Below, in pieces: positions 36,242 to 44,726 of a stretch of 64,000 bases of DNA. The stretch's first letter is position 1; each line of letters opens with the position of its first letter. Both the position numbers and the translations under genes were made by a program. The notes below the pieces were generated by a model. The model was not told the DNA's origin, searched no databases, and saw nothing but the letters and a program-made list of their open reading frames with translations. Source of the DNA: Hyphomicrobiaceae bacterium (GTDB lineage Bacteria; Pseudomonadota; Alphaproteobacteria; Rhizobiales; Hyphomicrobiaceae); assembly GCA_025351355.1 (NCBI GenBank), contig JANXWC010000058.1:34871-98870 (forward strand). The letters are read 5' to 3'.

Positions 36242-36279
36242 GTAGGTTGGGTCAAGCGTTCCTGCGCGACCCAACCTAC
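36242..36279. repeat. bulged palindromic element, copy 1
   Basis: GTAGGTTGGGTC (36242-36253) pairs with GACCCAACCTAC (36268-36279). The inner part gives a short GCG/CGC stem after an unpaired AA. It lies between convergent genes and could end both transcripts. A shorter copy of the same design is at 37516-37545. Confidence 0.75.
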
Positions 36280-36299
36280 AAGTTTCATGCCGTTCGCCC

Positions 36300-37463
36300 T
36301 CACGCGGCTGGGGCGATCAAGCCGCCGGCCTTGGCCACCAAGCTCAAGTGGTGATCGGTATTGCCGAACGCCAATTCGATCATAGTGAGGCGCTTGAAGT
36401 AGTGACCCGCCTTGTATTCCATCGTCATGCCGATGCCGCCATGCATTTGGATCGCCTGTTCGCCGACGAAACGCGCCGACTTGCCGATCTGCACCTTTGC
36501 CGCCGAAACGGCGCGGCGTCGCTCCATGGCGTCGGTCTCGCTGGCCATTACTGTCGCGTAATAGGCCATCGAACGAGCCTGCTCGAGTGCCGTGAACATG
36601 TCTACGCAGCGATGCTGGATGACCTGGAAAGATCCGATCGCGACGCCAAACTGCTTGCGCGTTTTAACGTAATCGACGGTCAAGTCGTGCAGTGAAGACA
36701 TGGCGCCGACGGCTTCGGCCGCAATCGCGGCAATCGCCTCGTCGACGACACGTTCGAGCACGGCTAGTCCGTCGCCAGTTTTACCGATCAGCACATCTTC
36801 CGCGCCAACTTTGACGTTGGTCAACTTGATGTCGGCTGCGCGCTGGCCATCCTGCGTCGCGTAGCCAGTCCGTTGCACGCCGGCAGCTGTGCCACCGATC
36901 AGAAACAGCCCGAGCCCGCTGCGGTCGCGGCGATTGCCTGACATGCGTGCGACGACAATCAGCGTATCGGCGCTATCGCCGCCAAGGACCACAACTTTTT
37001 CGCCGTCGAGGACGTAGCCGCCAGCGTCGTCGCTGCGCGCCTTGGTGGTGACGTCGGCCAGGTCGAACCGCGACTGTCGCTCTTGATACGCCAACGCAAG
37101 GCGTCGCGTGCCTGCCACGACGTCTGGGATAAGTGCTGCTTTCTGTGCTGCTGAACCGGCATGGCGCAGCACGCCGCCGCCGAGGACGACGGTTGAGAGA
37201 TATGGTTCGATTGCTGCATTCCGCCCAATCGCTTCCATCACCAGCATGGTCTCGAGTGGGCCGGCGCCAAGACCGCCATCGGCTTCAGCAAATGGAATGC
37301 CGAGCAGGCCAAGCTCCGCGTACTTGGCCCACATCGCCTTCGAAAATCCAAGCGGTTCCTTTTGTGCTGCCGCTTTGGTTTTCAAATCGGCATAGGCGTC
37401 CGCCAGCATGCGGTCGACGCTGTCTTTGATCTGGCGCTGGTCGTCTGAAAGATCGAAATCCAT
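36300..37463 (-). CDS. pimD: acyl-CoA dehydrogenase, PimD-like subunit
   Basis: A 387-residue flavoprotein of the acyl-CoA dehydrogenase fold. It begins MDFDLSDDQRQIKDSVDRML and has TVDYVKTRKQFGVAIGSFQ and QMHGGIGMTMEYKAGHYFKR. At the C-terminus, where MCAD-type enzymes carry the catalytic glutamate (EGTSQIQR), it reads ELAFGNTDHHL, so it resembles the smaller subunit of the pimeloyl-CoA dehydrogenase heteromer (PimC-PimD of Rhodopseudomonas). The symbol is by family resemblance and gene order. ATG at 37463 follows GAAGAG. Downstream of the PimC-like gene, same strand. Confidence 0.82.
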   Translation of the reverse strand: MDFDLSDDQRQIKDSVDRMLADAYADLKTKAAAQKEPLGFSKAMWAKYAELGLLGIPFAEADGGLGAGPLETMLVMEAIGRNAAIEPYLSTVVLGGGVLRHAGSAAQKAALIPDVVAGTRRLALAYQERQSRFDLADVTTKARSDDAGGYVLDGEKVVVLGGDSADTLIVVARMSGNRRDRSGLGLFLIGGTAAGVQRTGYATQDGQRAADIKLTNVKVGAEDVLIGKTGDGLAVLERVVDEAIAAIAAEAVGAMSSLHDLTVDYVKTRKQFGVAIGSFQVIQHRCVDMFTALEQARSMAYYATVMASETDAMERRRAVSAAKVQIGKSARFVGEQAIQMHGGIGMTMEYKAGHYFKRLTMIELAFGNTDHHLSLVAKAGGLIAPAA

Positions 37464-37515
37464 GGGGGTCTCTTCAGATAAAATGATTTTTACGATGGAG
37501 TTAGGTGAAACGAAG

Positions 37516-37545
37516 GTTGGGTCGAGCGCTTCAGCGCGACCCAAC
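37516..37545. repeat. bulged palindromic element, copy 2
   Basis: GTTGGGTC (37516-37523), unpaired GA, GCGCT/AGCGC inner stem, and GACCCAAC (37538-37545). Same outer arms and two-base bulge as the copy at 36242-36279. It lies between the PimC-like and PimD-like genes. Confidence 0.75.
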
Positions 37546-37613
37546 ACACGGTTAGTGGGCAAGAAGCTGGGTCACGCCTCGTGCCCGGAGCAACGATGCG
37601 CAATGCAGATTTT

Positions 37614-38801
37614 TCAGAAACCCAACACCGCCTTGGCGATGATATTGCGCTGTATCTCGTTGGAACCGCCGTAGATCGATACCTTACGGAAGTTGAAGTA
37701 TGCCGGTGCGGCGGGCGCCGCCCAATGATCGCCGCTGCCGAAATCGGCTTCGTCCGGCAGGAATGGTAGCGCCAGCGGGCCAGCGACCTCCATCAGCAGT
37801 TCGGTGGTCGCCTGCTGAATTTCCGAACCTTTGATCTTGAGGATCGACGATGCCGGGTTGGGCATATTGGAGCGACGCTTGGCATCTTCGGCCAGGACGC
37901 GAAGCTGCGTCATTTCCAGCGCCTTGAGTTCGACCTCGACGGCGGCGACCTTTTCGGCAAATCGACTGTCTTCCATCAACGATCGATCGCCGTTCATCAC
38001 CTTGCCGGCCAACTGCTTGACGCGGCTCAAACGTTGCTTCGACATGCCGATGCGAGCAATGCCGACGCGTTCGTTGCCGAGCAGGTATTTAGCGCAATCC
38101 CAGCCGCGATTCTCCTGGCCCACGAGATTTTCTAAGGGCACCTTGACGTCGTCGAAGAACACCTCGTTGACTTCGTGCCCGCCGTCGATGGTCTGGATAG
38201 GACGTACGGTAATGCCGGGTGTTTTCATGTCGACGAGGATGAACGAAATGCCCAGCTGTTTCTTGGCGTCCGGATCGGTGCGGGCCAGCACAAAGCACCA
38301 GTCGGCGTACTGTGCCAGCGTGGTCCAGGTCTTCTGGCCGTTGATGATGTAATGCCCGTCTTTCTTGACGGCTGTCGTCTTGAGGCTGGCGAGATCGGAA
38401 CCGGCGCCCGGTTCAGAGAAACCCTGGCACCACCACTCCGACAGATCATACATACCCTTCAGGTAGCGCTTCTTCTGCGCTTCGGTGCCGAATGCGATGA
38501 TCACCGGTCCGCACATCGACACGTTGAAGGCCAGCGGTTGCGGCACAGAGCAGGCCTGCAGTTCCTCAGTGTAGATATGGCGCTGGATCGGTGTCCAATC
38601 AGTGCCGCCATACTCTTTCGGCCAGTGCGGCGCGGCCCAACCTTTCTTGGCCAATGTCTTCTGCGCCAGCACCATGTCGTCCTTCGACAGGTGCTCGCCG
38701 ATCGCCACTTTTTCGCGGATCGATGCGGGAATTTCGGTCGTAAAGAACGTCCTCAGTTCTTCGCGGAATTTGTTTTCCTCAGGCGTAAAACGAAGATCCA
38801 T
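37614..38801 (-). CDS. pimC: acyl-CoA dehydrogenase, PimC-like subunit
   Basis: A 395-residue acyl-CoA dehydrogenase. Typical segments: WWCQGFSEPGAGSDLASLKTT (FAD and substrate loop), NGQKTWTT, TIDGGHEVNEVFFDDVKVP, and the ending IYGGSNEIQRNIIAKAVLGF. The MCAD glutamate position in the last motif is glycine, as expected for the heteromeric subfamily. With the neighbouring small subunit it would oxidise dicarboxylic or branched acyl-CoAs to enoyl-CoAs, by analogy with pimeloyl-CoA dehydrogenase. ATG at 38801 follows GAGAGGAAAAAAG. Same strand as the thiolase; the toxin-antitoxin pair lies between. Confidence 0.85.
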   Translation of the reverse strand: MDLRFTPEENKFREELRTFFTTEIPASIREKVAIGEHLSKDDMVLAQKTLAKKGWAAPHWPKEYGGTDWTPIQRHIYTEELQACSVPQPLAFNVSMCGPVIIAFGTEAQKKRYLKGMYDLSEWWCQGFSEPGAGSDLASLKTTAVKKDGHYIINGQKTWTTLAQYADWCFVLARTDPDAKKQLGISFILVDMKTPGITVRPIQTIDGGHEVNEVFFDDVKVPLENLVGQENRGWDCAKYLLGNERVGIARIGMSKQRLSRVKQLAGKVMNGDRSLMEDSRFAEKVAAVEVELKALEMTQLRVLAEDAKRRSNMPNPASSILKIKGSEIQQATTELLMEVAGPLALPFLPDEADFGSGDHWAAPAAPAYFNFRKVSIYGGSNEIQRNIIAKAVLGF

Positions 38802-38957
38802 CTTTTTTCCTCTCAGAAGTTCGATCGCGACTTGTCTTTAGCGTCAACTCTAGCTGTGCAATCGGGGGCAAGGCAACAGGGCACGTGCGTTGGCCGGGAA
38901 TGTGCTTGAGTGACTGCTTGCCTATCTGGTGAAGTGGTCAGAGACTATTCCGGTCAT

Positions 38958-39211
38958 TCAAATTTGTTTGTCGTAGTTGGCATGACTGCCGATCCAGAAC
39001 CAGTAGACCCCATCGGGTGGACTATCGATACCAAGCGCACGATAACGTTCACCGACTCTAACCGACCAACGAAGTCCAATTCGCTTGAGATGGAGTGAAG
39101 GATGCTTGGGATCGCTTTCAGTAATTCGAAATTCTTGTCGGCTATGATCCGAACGTCTGTCGGCAAAACGTCGTAGTGCGCGCAAAACTGGCGAGACGCC
39201 CGATGCTTCAT
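38958..39211 (-). pseudogene. RelE/ParE-type toxin gene with a single-base frameshift
   Basis: The first 33 codons from ATG 39211 (MKHRASRQF, then AHYDVLPTDVRIIADKNFELL) and a second frame from about 39113 to 38958 (DPKHPSLHLKRIG, WSVRVGERYRALGID, GVYWFWIGSHANYDK) together give a complete small RelE/ParE-superfamily toxin of about 85 residues. One base is missing in the codon before GATCCC, at about 39113-39115. As written the product would end in unrelated residues at 38954 and be inactive. The start overlaps the antitoxin stop by 4 bases. Confidence 0.8.
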
Positions 39212-39429
39212 AGATCGCGACCGTGACCGCCCGCACGTTCGCGCTCAGCTTCCGCAATCAGGCTATCCAGCTTGCCGTCATTGAGATCGCGCTCGATCTG
39301 GGTATCCCAAGCCGCGAAGTCACGGTCATTGAGCCAAGCGCGAAGCTCGGCTTCCTGCTGCGCAGGCAGCGTTACCACCTGCGCCTTGATCGCTTCGACT
39401 TGCGCTTTAATGTCTTCCTGGTGTCCCAT
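39208..39429 (-). CDS. antitoxin of a type II toxin-antitoxin pair
   Basis: A 73-residue, mostly helical, acidic protein: an N-terminal amphipathic helix (DIKAQVEAIKAQVVTLPAQQ) followed by LRAWLNDRDFAAWDTQIERD and a C-terminal toxin-binding tail (LIAEAERERA). This is the layout of short antitoxins that precede RelE/ParE-type toxins. It ends inside the toxin start (ATGA overlap). It is placed 17 bases after the thiolase stop, between two beta-oxidation genes, so it probably entered a pre-existing operon. Confidence 0.78.
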   Translation of the reverse strand: MGHQEDIKAQVEAIKAQVVTLPAQQEAELRAWLNDRDFAAWDTQIERDLNDGKLDSLIAEAERERAGGHGRDL

Positions 39430-39446
39430 TTACTCTACCTGCGCTG

Positions 39447-40637
39447 TCACACCACTTCGAACAGTCCTGCCGCGCCCATGCCGCCGCCGATGCACATGGT
39501 TACCACGACGTGCTTGGCGCCGCGGCGCTTGCCTTCGATCAACGCGTGTCCGACCAACCGGGCGCCGGAAACGCCATAGGGATGCCCGACCGCGATGGCG
39601 CCGCCGTTGACGTTGAGGCGGTCATTGGGGATGCCCAGCTTGTCGCGCGAGTAAATGACCTGCACCGCGAACGCTTCGTTCAGTTCCCACAGATCGATAT
39701 CTGACACCTTGAGGCCGGCTTTGGCCAGCAGCTTCGGCACCGCATAGACCGGGCCGATGCCCATCTCGTCGGGCTCGCAACCTGCCACGGCGAAGCCCTT
39801 GAAGATGCCAAGCGGTTTCAACCCGCGCTTCTCCGCGAGCTTGGAATTCATGATGATGGCGGCACTGGCGCCGTCGGAGAACTGGCTGGCATTGCCGGCG
39901 GAGACGACGCCGCCGGGCAGCGCTGGCTTGATCTTCATGATACCTTCGTAGGTGGTGTCGGCGCGAATACCCTCGTCGTCGCGCAGCGTCACTTCTTCCT
40001 GCCAGGTGCGAACGACTTCTTTTTTGTCGTTCATCTCGAACTTGTCCATCATCGTCGTGAACGGGACGATTTCGTCGTTGAACTTGCCGCCTTGTTTGGC
40101 CGCGGCGGCGCGCAGCTGGCTTTCGACGCCATAACGGTCCTGCACTTCGCGGCCGATGTTGTAGCGCTTTGCTACCGTCTCGGCGGTCTGCAGCATGGGC
40201 CAGTACAGCTCGGGCTTGCTCTTTTTGAGTGACGGATCGAGCAAGTTGTTGGTGTTCATTTTATTCTGCACGAGGCTGATGCTCTCGACACCGCCGGCAG
40301 CGAAAATATCCCCTTCGCCGGCGATCACCCGTTGCGCTGCCAGGGCAATGGTTTGGAGGCCCGACGAGCAGAACCGGTTAACCGTCAATCCCGACACCGA
40401 TACTGGGCAGCCGGCGGAAATCGCGATCTGCCGCGCGATGTTCATGCCTGTGGCGCCTTCGGGGTTGGCGCAACCCATGATTACGTCCTCGACTTCGCCG
40501 GGATCGATTTTGGCACGCGCGATGGCGTGCTTGACGGCATGGCCGCCCATCGCCGCGCCGTGCGTGGCATTAAGCGCCCCCCGGAACGATTTAGCCAAGC
40601 CTGTACGGGCAGTCGAAACGATGACAGCGTCAACCAC
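39447..40637 (-). CDS. pimB: acetyl-CoA acyltransferase (thiolase), PimB-like
   Basis: A 396-residue thiolase that cleaves 3-oxoacyl-CoA to acetyl-CoA and a shortened acyl-CoA. The nucleophilic cysteine is C90 in [12 protein letters not shown]; the histidine motif is [14 protein letters not shown] and the second cysteine lies in [13 protein letters not shown] near the C-terminus. The start is GTG at 40637 with AAAGGAG upstream; an earlier in-frame start would add 40 unrelated residues. It is the first gene of the group thiolase, antitoxin, toxin, PimC-like, PimD-like. The symbol rests on resemblance and gene order. Confidence 0.88.
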   Translation of the reverse strand: MVDAVIVSTARTGLAKSFRGALNATHGAAMGGHAVKHAIARAKIDPGEVEDVIMGCANPEGATGMNIARQIAISAGCPVSVSGLTVNRFCSSGLQTIALAAQRVIAGEGDIFAAGGVESISLVQNKMNTNNLLDPSLKKSKPELYWPMLQTAETVAKRYNIGREVQDRYGVESQLRAAAAKQGGKFNDEIVPFTTMMDKFEMNDKKEVVRTWQEEVTLRDDEGIRADTTYEGIMKIKPALPGGVVSAGNASQFSDGASAAIIMNSKLAEKRGLKPLGIFKGFAVAGCEPDEMGIGPVYAVPKLLAKAGLKVSDIDLWELNEAFAVQVIYSRDKLGIPNDRLNVNGGAIAVGHPYGVSGARLVGHALIEGKRRGAKHVVVTMCIGGGMGAAGLFEVV

Positions 40638-40784
40638 GGGAGTTCTCCTTTGGGGCAATTTGGCTGATAAGAACGCACAATGAGCGCCAGCGCAACCATC
40701 AAAAAGAGCAGGGCGACGGCTGGACGGCCAATATGAGCCGCGCGGCCTGAGCTTCATCGCCGCAATGCATCCGGTCGGAACGGA

Positions 40785-41303
40785 TTATTGGCTCGTGCGC
40801 TTGCGGTTTGATCCCGTATAGAGCCCGTAGCGCAATTTCGGTTGAACGAATGATGCGCCGGGGTCGATCAACACGCTGCCGCTTTTGAGCGCCTGTCGCC
40901 CGAGCAGCATGCGGTAGGTCATGTCGCGGCGGTTCGAGAGCGAAACCTCGATCTGCCAAGCTTGGCCACCGATACCAATGGTGGTTTCGATAACAAACCG
41001 ATTTTCGGTGATGCCGTTTGAACTTGTCACAGGGCGATGATCAATAATGGGTGCGGTGCAGACGACGCTTATGTCTGGACGCCTTGGCGCAGGGCGGATG
41101 GTGAAGCGGACTCGACTTATCGCACCGCTGGTGTATTCCTCGATTTTTTCGGCATGCAGCGCACTGGTCTTGGCGCCGGTGTCGATCTTGGCCTTAATAG
41201 CGGGCACGCCGAGGTCGGGCATGGCGACCCACTCCTCCCAGCCAAGAACGAGCCGGCCGCTTGCGCGCTGGTTTAGTTCACCCATCCCATCGGCACTCTT
41301 CAT
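40785..41303 (-). CDS. retropepsin-like RimK-associated (ATP-dependent zinc protease family) protein
   Basis: A 172-residue protein of the family usually annotated as ATP-dependent zinc protease (COG4067), now viewed as retropepsin-like. The catalytic-type loop is KAKIDTGAKTSALHA (DTG), followed by FVIETTIGIGGQAWQIEVSLSNR and MLLGRQALKSGSVLIDP. Many relatives are encoded next to rimK-type glutamate ligases; none is visible here. ATG 41303 is adopted, with ATG 41285 as an alternative. Biochemical role unknown. Confidence 0.82.
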   Translation of the reverse strand: MKSADGMGELNQRASGRLVLGWEEWVAMPDLGVPAIKAKIDTGAKTSALHAEKIEEYTSGAISRVRFTIRPAPRRPDISVVCTAPIIDHRPVTSSNGITENRFVIETTIGIGGQAWQIEVSLSNRRDMTYRMLLGRQALKSGSVLIDPGASFVQPKLRYGLYTGSNRKRTSQ

Positions 41304-41829
41304 ACTCAAGATCAAGTTACTCCGTGGGCCTTGCAGCATTTCAGCAATCGCTGCCATCCGTGCTCGACGTCAACCGCGTTGTAAATCAGGGGATAGCAGA
41401 TGAAAAAGGCGTACGGAGATTTGGGGTAAACTTTTATCGTTTCCGAAGCTTGAGCGAAGTGACGAAGGCCCTCGTACCGGCCAAAATTGAAGAGCCTCAT
41501 CTTGAAGTGCCGGTGCGAAAAGATCAATTTGAACGAGATCAGCGTTGAACTTTAACCCAGGCCGTGTTCTCATGACATTGTGAGGACGACGCAAACCTAA
41601 AATGCGAGCTGCACGAAGCAGGTCGTGAGCGTTAGGGCGTTGTGCGTGGGGACACTTTGCAGACTTTGTTTTTGCAGGCCGGGGCTTCATCGAGCGTTCG
41701 GCTTATTAATCGCACGCGAAAGCGTATGTGCAAAGCAAATGTGATCTGCGGCAAGTCGAACATACGTCGGGACAGTTGCTCGTCTATAACGACGTCAGTT
41801 GAATGCTCAGTGGGGACTGAGAGAGCCGA
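41304..41829. other. intergenic region, about 525 bases
   Basis: Divergent region between the retropepsin-like and AsmA-like genes. Short open frames exist on both strands (for example minus-strand 41312-41527 and 41370-41690), but none has a convincing ribosome binding site or recognisable sequence. Both promoters must lie here; no strong motif found. Confidence 0.45.
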
Positions 41830-43701
41830 ATGAAGCGTGGCCTAGTCACTCGTCGCATCGCGACGGCGATACTCATGTTTTTTGCTTGCCTCATCCTTTT
41901 GGCCATTGCGCCAATGGTCTTTGGCGTGAAGCTGGATGATGCGATGCGCAAGGGCTCTGGATTGTTCCTGTCGCATGCCGACACGTTTCTGATCGATCGG
42001 CCAGCGCGCCTCAGCTCGATGCCAAACATCATTGTATCATCCGGAACGCTGATCGTGGCGAACTCAAGCGAGGGCAGACGGCCGGCGATCAAGCTGCAGT
42101 CGCCGACGATCGACATCGTTTTGGCCGAGGACGCCTTAACAACGCGCGGAACGTCGCTGAATGGCCCACCGTCCGTCGAGGACGTGTTGTTGCAAGCACA
42201 GCGTCCGCTGGCCAGTGCGTTTGCAATTGCGGATTTAGAAAAGCTGAATTTGCAGAACGCCACCTTGATATTGCGCTGGCGCGAAGGCGGAAATCTGACA
42301 CTTGAAAGCGTTGATGTGGAAATCACCGTCAAGTCGAAATCGGCCTATTCAGCGGTCGGCCATTTCACATATCTCGGGCAAAAGCTGGCGTTCGAAGCGT
42401 CAAGCCAACTACCTACAATGGGACCGGAACCGACGTCGGCGTCGATGACCGCTGACGGTCAACGCGGCCGGTCGTGGCCGTTGCGCCTGACTGTCCACGC
42501 ACCTTTTTTCAAGGTCACAACTGATGGCGCGCTTGAAATCGGCGACAGCTGGAAATACCGGGCTCAAACGGAAGTATGGACCGCCGATACAATCAAGTTG
42601 GCAAACTGGCTCGGCTATGTCTGGCAAGGGGAGGGGGCGGGCCCGGCTTTCGGAATTAAAGGGATTGCCGGTTGGGATCGCGGTGTTATCACCTTCGGAA
42701 AATCCCAGATCTCACTGGCTGACCAAAACGGAATCGGTGCCGTTGCGGTCAGTTATCGCGACGGGCGACCGCTGATTGAGGCAACGGCCGCTTTTGCGGC
42801 TCTCGACGTGGCGCCGCTGCTGTTACGCAGGCCGCCGCCCACGATCGCAACAGCGCTGCCTGCGGCCTTGCTGCCGGTGGGCGAGCCGGCATGGCGGGCA
42901 CTGGCCACCGCATTCCCCGCGGCTGCCAAGATGGACGCGGACTGGCGGTTGTCGGTGGGTCGCATGCAGTGGCGCGGTGAGCCCATCGGCAAGGCAGCGT
43001 TCAGCGTCTCAGCGCGGCAAGGGCTCGTGCATGCAGATTTTTCCGAACTTGAACTCGGATCTTTGGCTGGCAACCTTCAAATCGCGATCAATCAGACATC
43101 ACTGCGTCACTCTCCAGTGACGATGCGCGGAAAATTCACCACAGCCAATCTCGCAGATATCGGTTTGTCTATTTTCAACGTGGCGGTGGTGAGCGGCCGG
43201 GGCCAGGCTCAATTTGAAATCTTGGGTCAGGGTGCCACGCTGGGGGATGTGATCGACAGGGCGAGTGGCCGGGGGAGTGTCGATGGCCGAGATGGCCAGG
43301 TGCATTTCGATCTTGCAACTGCACAGAAACTGCAGGTCGGAGCCATTGCCGGCGGACGGATCGCAGGGTTGCCAGCCATCGCTTCAGAAACAGCTTACCA
43401 GCATTTAGCAATTAAATTCCAATGGCGCGACGGTTCGCTGTTTTTCGATGACGCGATGGTGAAAGCTGGAGATCTGGTGGCAACTGCGAATGGTCGGCTG
43501 GGCCTGCTAACCTCGGATATGGATGTCAAACTGCGCATCAATGCCGCGACAGGTGACCTGAGGTCGGTTTCTCAGTCGGTCACGAAGGCCAGCACGATGA
43601 CGGAACGGGCGGCGTCCCGAAGTGTCGGGGATCAACTATCAATCATCGGGCCATGGGCGCAGCCGACAATTTCCGTCGTCCCGATGGGCTCCGTGCCGTG
43701 A
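41830..43701 (+). CDS. AsmA-like C-terminal domain protein
   Basis: A 623-residue envelope protein with one N-terminal membrane anchor (ATAILMFFACLILLAIAPMVF) and a long periplasmic beta-rich region. The AsmA-type C-terminus is seen in GRGQAQFEILGQGATLGDVIDRASGRGSV and SLFFDDAMVKAGDLVATANGRLG, DVKLRINAAT. AsmA-like proteins are bridge-like proteins implicated in moving phospholipids to the outer membrane. The ATG at 41830 follows GAGAGAG. The tRNA-Pro gene begins 99 bases after its stop. Confidence 0.8.
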   Translation: MKRGLVTRRIATAILMFFACLILLAIAPMVFGVKLDDAMRKGSGLFLSHADTFLIDRPARLSSMPNIIVSSGTLIVANSSEGRRPAIKLQSPTIDIVLAEDALTTRGTSLNGPPSVEDVLLQAQRPLASAFAIADLEKLNLQNATLILRWREGGNLTLESVDVEITVKSKSAYSAVGHFTYLGQKLAFEASSQLPTMGPEPTSASMTADGQRGRSWPLRLTVHAPFFKVTTDGALEIGDSWKYRAQTEVWTADTIKLANWLGYVWQGEGAGPAFGIKGIAGWDRGVITFGKSQISLADQNGIGAVAVSYRDGRPLIEATAAFAALDVAPLLLRRPPPTIATALPAALLPVGEPAWRALATAFPAAAKMDADWRLSVGRMQWRGEPIGKAAFSVSARQGLVHADFSELELGSLAGNLQIAINQTSLRHSPVTMRGKFTTANLADIGLSIFNVAVVSGRGQAQFEILGQGATLGDVIDRASGRGSVDGRDGQVHFDLATAQKLQVGAIAGGRIAGLPAIASETAYQHLAIKFQWRDGSLFFDDAMVKAGDLVATANGRLGLLTSDMDVKLRINAATGDLRSVSQSVTKASTMTERAASRSVGDQLSIIGPWAQPTISVVPMGSVP

Positions 43702-43800
43702 TTATTGTGTGCGGGAACAGCAATCATTGTTAACCGGCGCCTCAATCGCTTGACGTGGCGAGCTGAAGGCGGCAGAGAGAGGCGGTCAGCCGTTCGCATG

Positions 43801-43877
43801 CGGGGCGTAGCTCAGCCTGGTAGAGCATCTGCTTTGGGAGCAGAGGGTCCCGAGTTCGAATCCCGGCGCCCCGACCA
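43801..43877 (+). tRNA. tRNA-Pro (anticodon TGG)
   Basis: Cloverleaf reads directly: acceptor CGGGGCG/CGCCCCG, D-arm GCTC...GAGC, anticodon stem TCTGC/GCAGA with loop TTTGGGA (TGG), T-loop TTCGAAT, discriminator A and encoded CCA. The T-stem CCGAG/CCCGG has one A-C mismatch. Confidence 0.95.
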
Positions 43878-43946
43878 TGCGAACCTGACCTTCCGACCCC
43901 CGCGATCGGTCGGAACTCCGATCGTGCATCTCTGATCGAGCAAGTC

Positions 43947-44252
43947 ATGCCCGCACTCATCTTCAAGCCTGCGCGATCGGCCATGCAGTCGGGCACCGCC
44001 CGAACCGAAGAGTGGGTGCTTGAGCAACAGGCTGTGACGCCGCGCGAGATCGATCCGCTGATGGGCTGGACCAGCACGCGCGACATGGCCGGTGAGGTTA
44101 CGCTGACCTTCGCGACCAAGGAGGAGGCGATTGCCTACGCCGAGCGCAACGGCATTACCTATGTGCTGTCGGAGCCGCAGGTGCGCAAGCCCGTCCGCAA
44201 ATCGTACAGTGACAACTTCAAGTTCGGCCGCGTCGGCAGCTGGACCCATTGA
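43947..44252 (+). CDS. NADH dehydrogenase ETC complex I subunit, NDUFS4-like
   Basis: A 101-residue homologue of the mitochondrial NDUFS4 (18 kDa) subunit. Family features: ARIFKPA-like ALIFKPARSAMQSG, WVLEQQ, DPLMGWTSTRDMAGEVTLTFATKEEA, and the ending YSDNFKFGRVGSWTH. NDUFS4 stabilises the NADH-binding arm of complex I. Like the NDUFA12 gene at 16 kb it lies outside a nuo operon; here it sits between two tRNA genes. Confidence 0.94.
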   Translation: MPALIFKPARSAMQSGTARTEEWVLEQQAVTPREIDPLMGWTSTRDMAGEVTLTFATKEEAIAYAERNGITYVLSEPQVRKPVRKSYSDNFKFGRVGSWTH

Positions 44253-44365
44253 TACTGTGGGCGGATGCGCACCGCGTAGCGCTTTTACGCCGGTCGTGGT
44301 AGACGACTTCGGCTGCAGCAATAAATTGCTGTCCTTTCGCACGGCCATTGGCATTGTGCGGGTCA

Positions 44366-44442
44366 GGTCCCGTAGCTCAGCCGGATAGAGCAGCCGCCTT
44401 CTAAGCGGCAGGTCGCAGGTTCGAATCCTGCCGGGATCGCCA
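44366..44442 (+). tRNA. tRNA-Arg (anticodon TCT)
   Basis: Acceptor GGTCCCG pairs with CGGGATC (one G-T pair); D-arm GCTC...GAGC; anticodon stem GCCGC/GCGGC with loop CTTCTAA (TCT); T-arm GCAGG-TTCGAAT-CCTGC; discriminator G and encoded CCA. Confidence 0.96.
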
Positions 44443-44454
44443 TCTTGCATGTGT

Positions 44455-44602
44455 GTTCTGCCCGATGAAGGTGATGAGCCAGATGCCGTCATCGACCTCT
44501 TTTATTCTGAGCCTGTGATCGGCCATGACGGTTGAGATCTTCGTCAATCGGTCGGTGACCAGTGTGCACCGACCGTCGCTGACGGTGCAGATTCAGTCGC
44601 AC
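44455..44602 (-). pseudogene. transposase-like C-terminal relic next to tRNA-Arg
   Basis: On the minus strand one frame reads SDGRCTLVTDRLTKISTVMA, then DHRLRIKEVDDGIWLITFI, before running into the tRNA. The IKEVDDGIWL segment resembles the C-terminal end of IS481-type transposases found in Bradyrhizobium-like genomes. The frame is closed by a stop on the upstream side, so only a fragment remains. Identification is from memory of the motif and is tentative. Confidence 0.4.
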
Positions 44603-44726
44603 AAGTGACCCGCAGGTGACGTTCTTGCGCCGTGGGGGAGTGTGCTTGGAACCATGGCCGTGCCAGACTGCATGCTCCTGGTTGTAAACCCTCGACCGGG
44701 ATCATTGTCTATGGAGAACGAAAACT

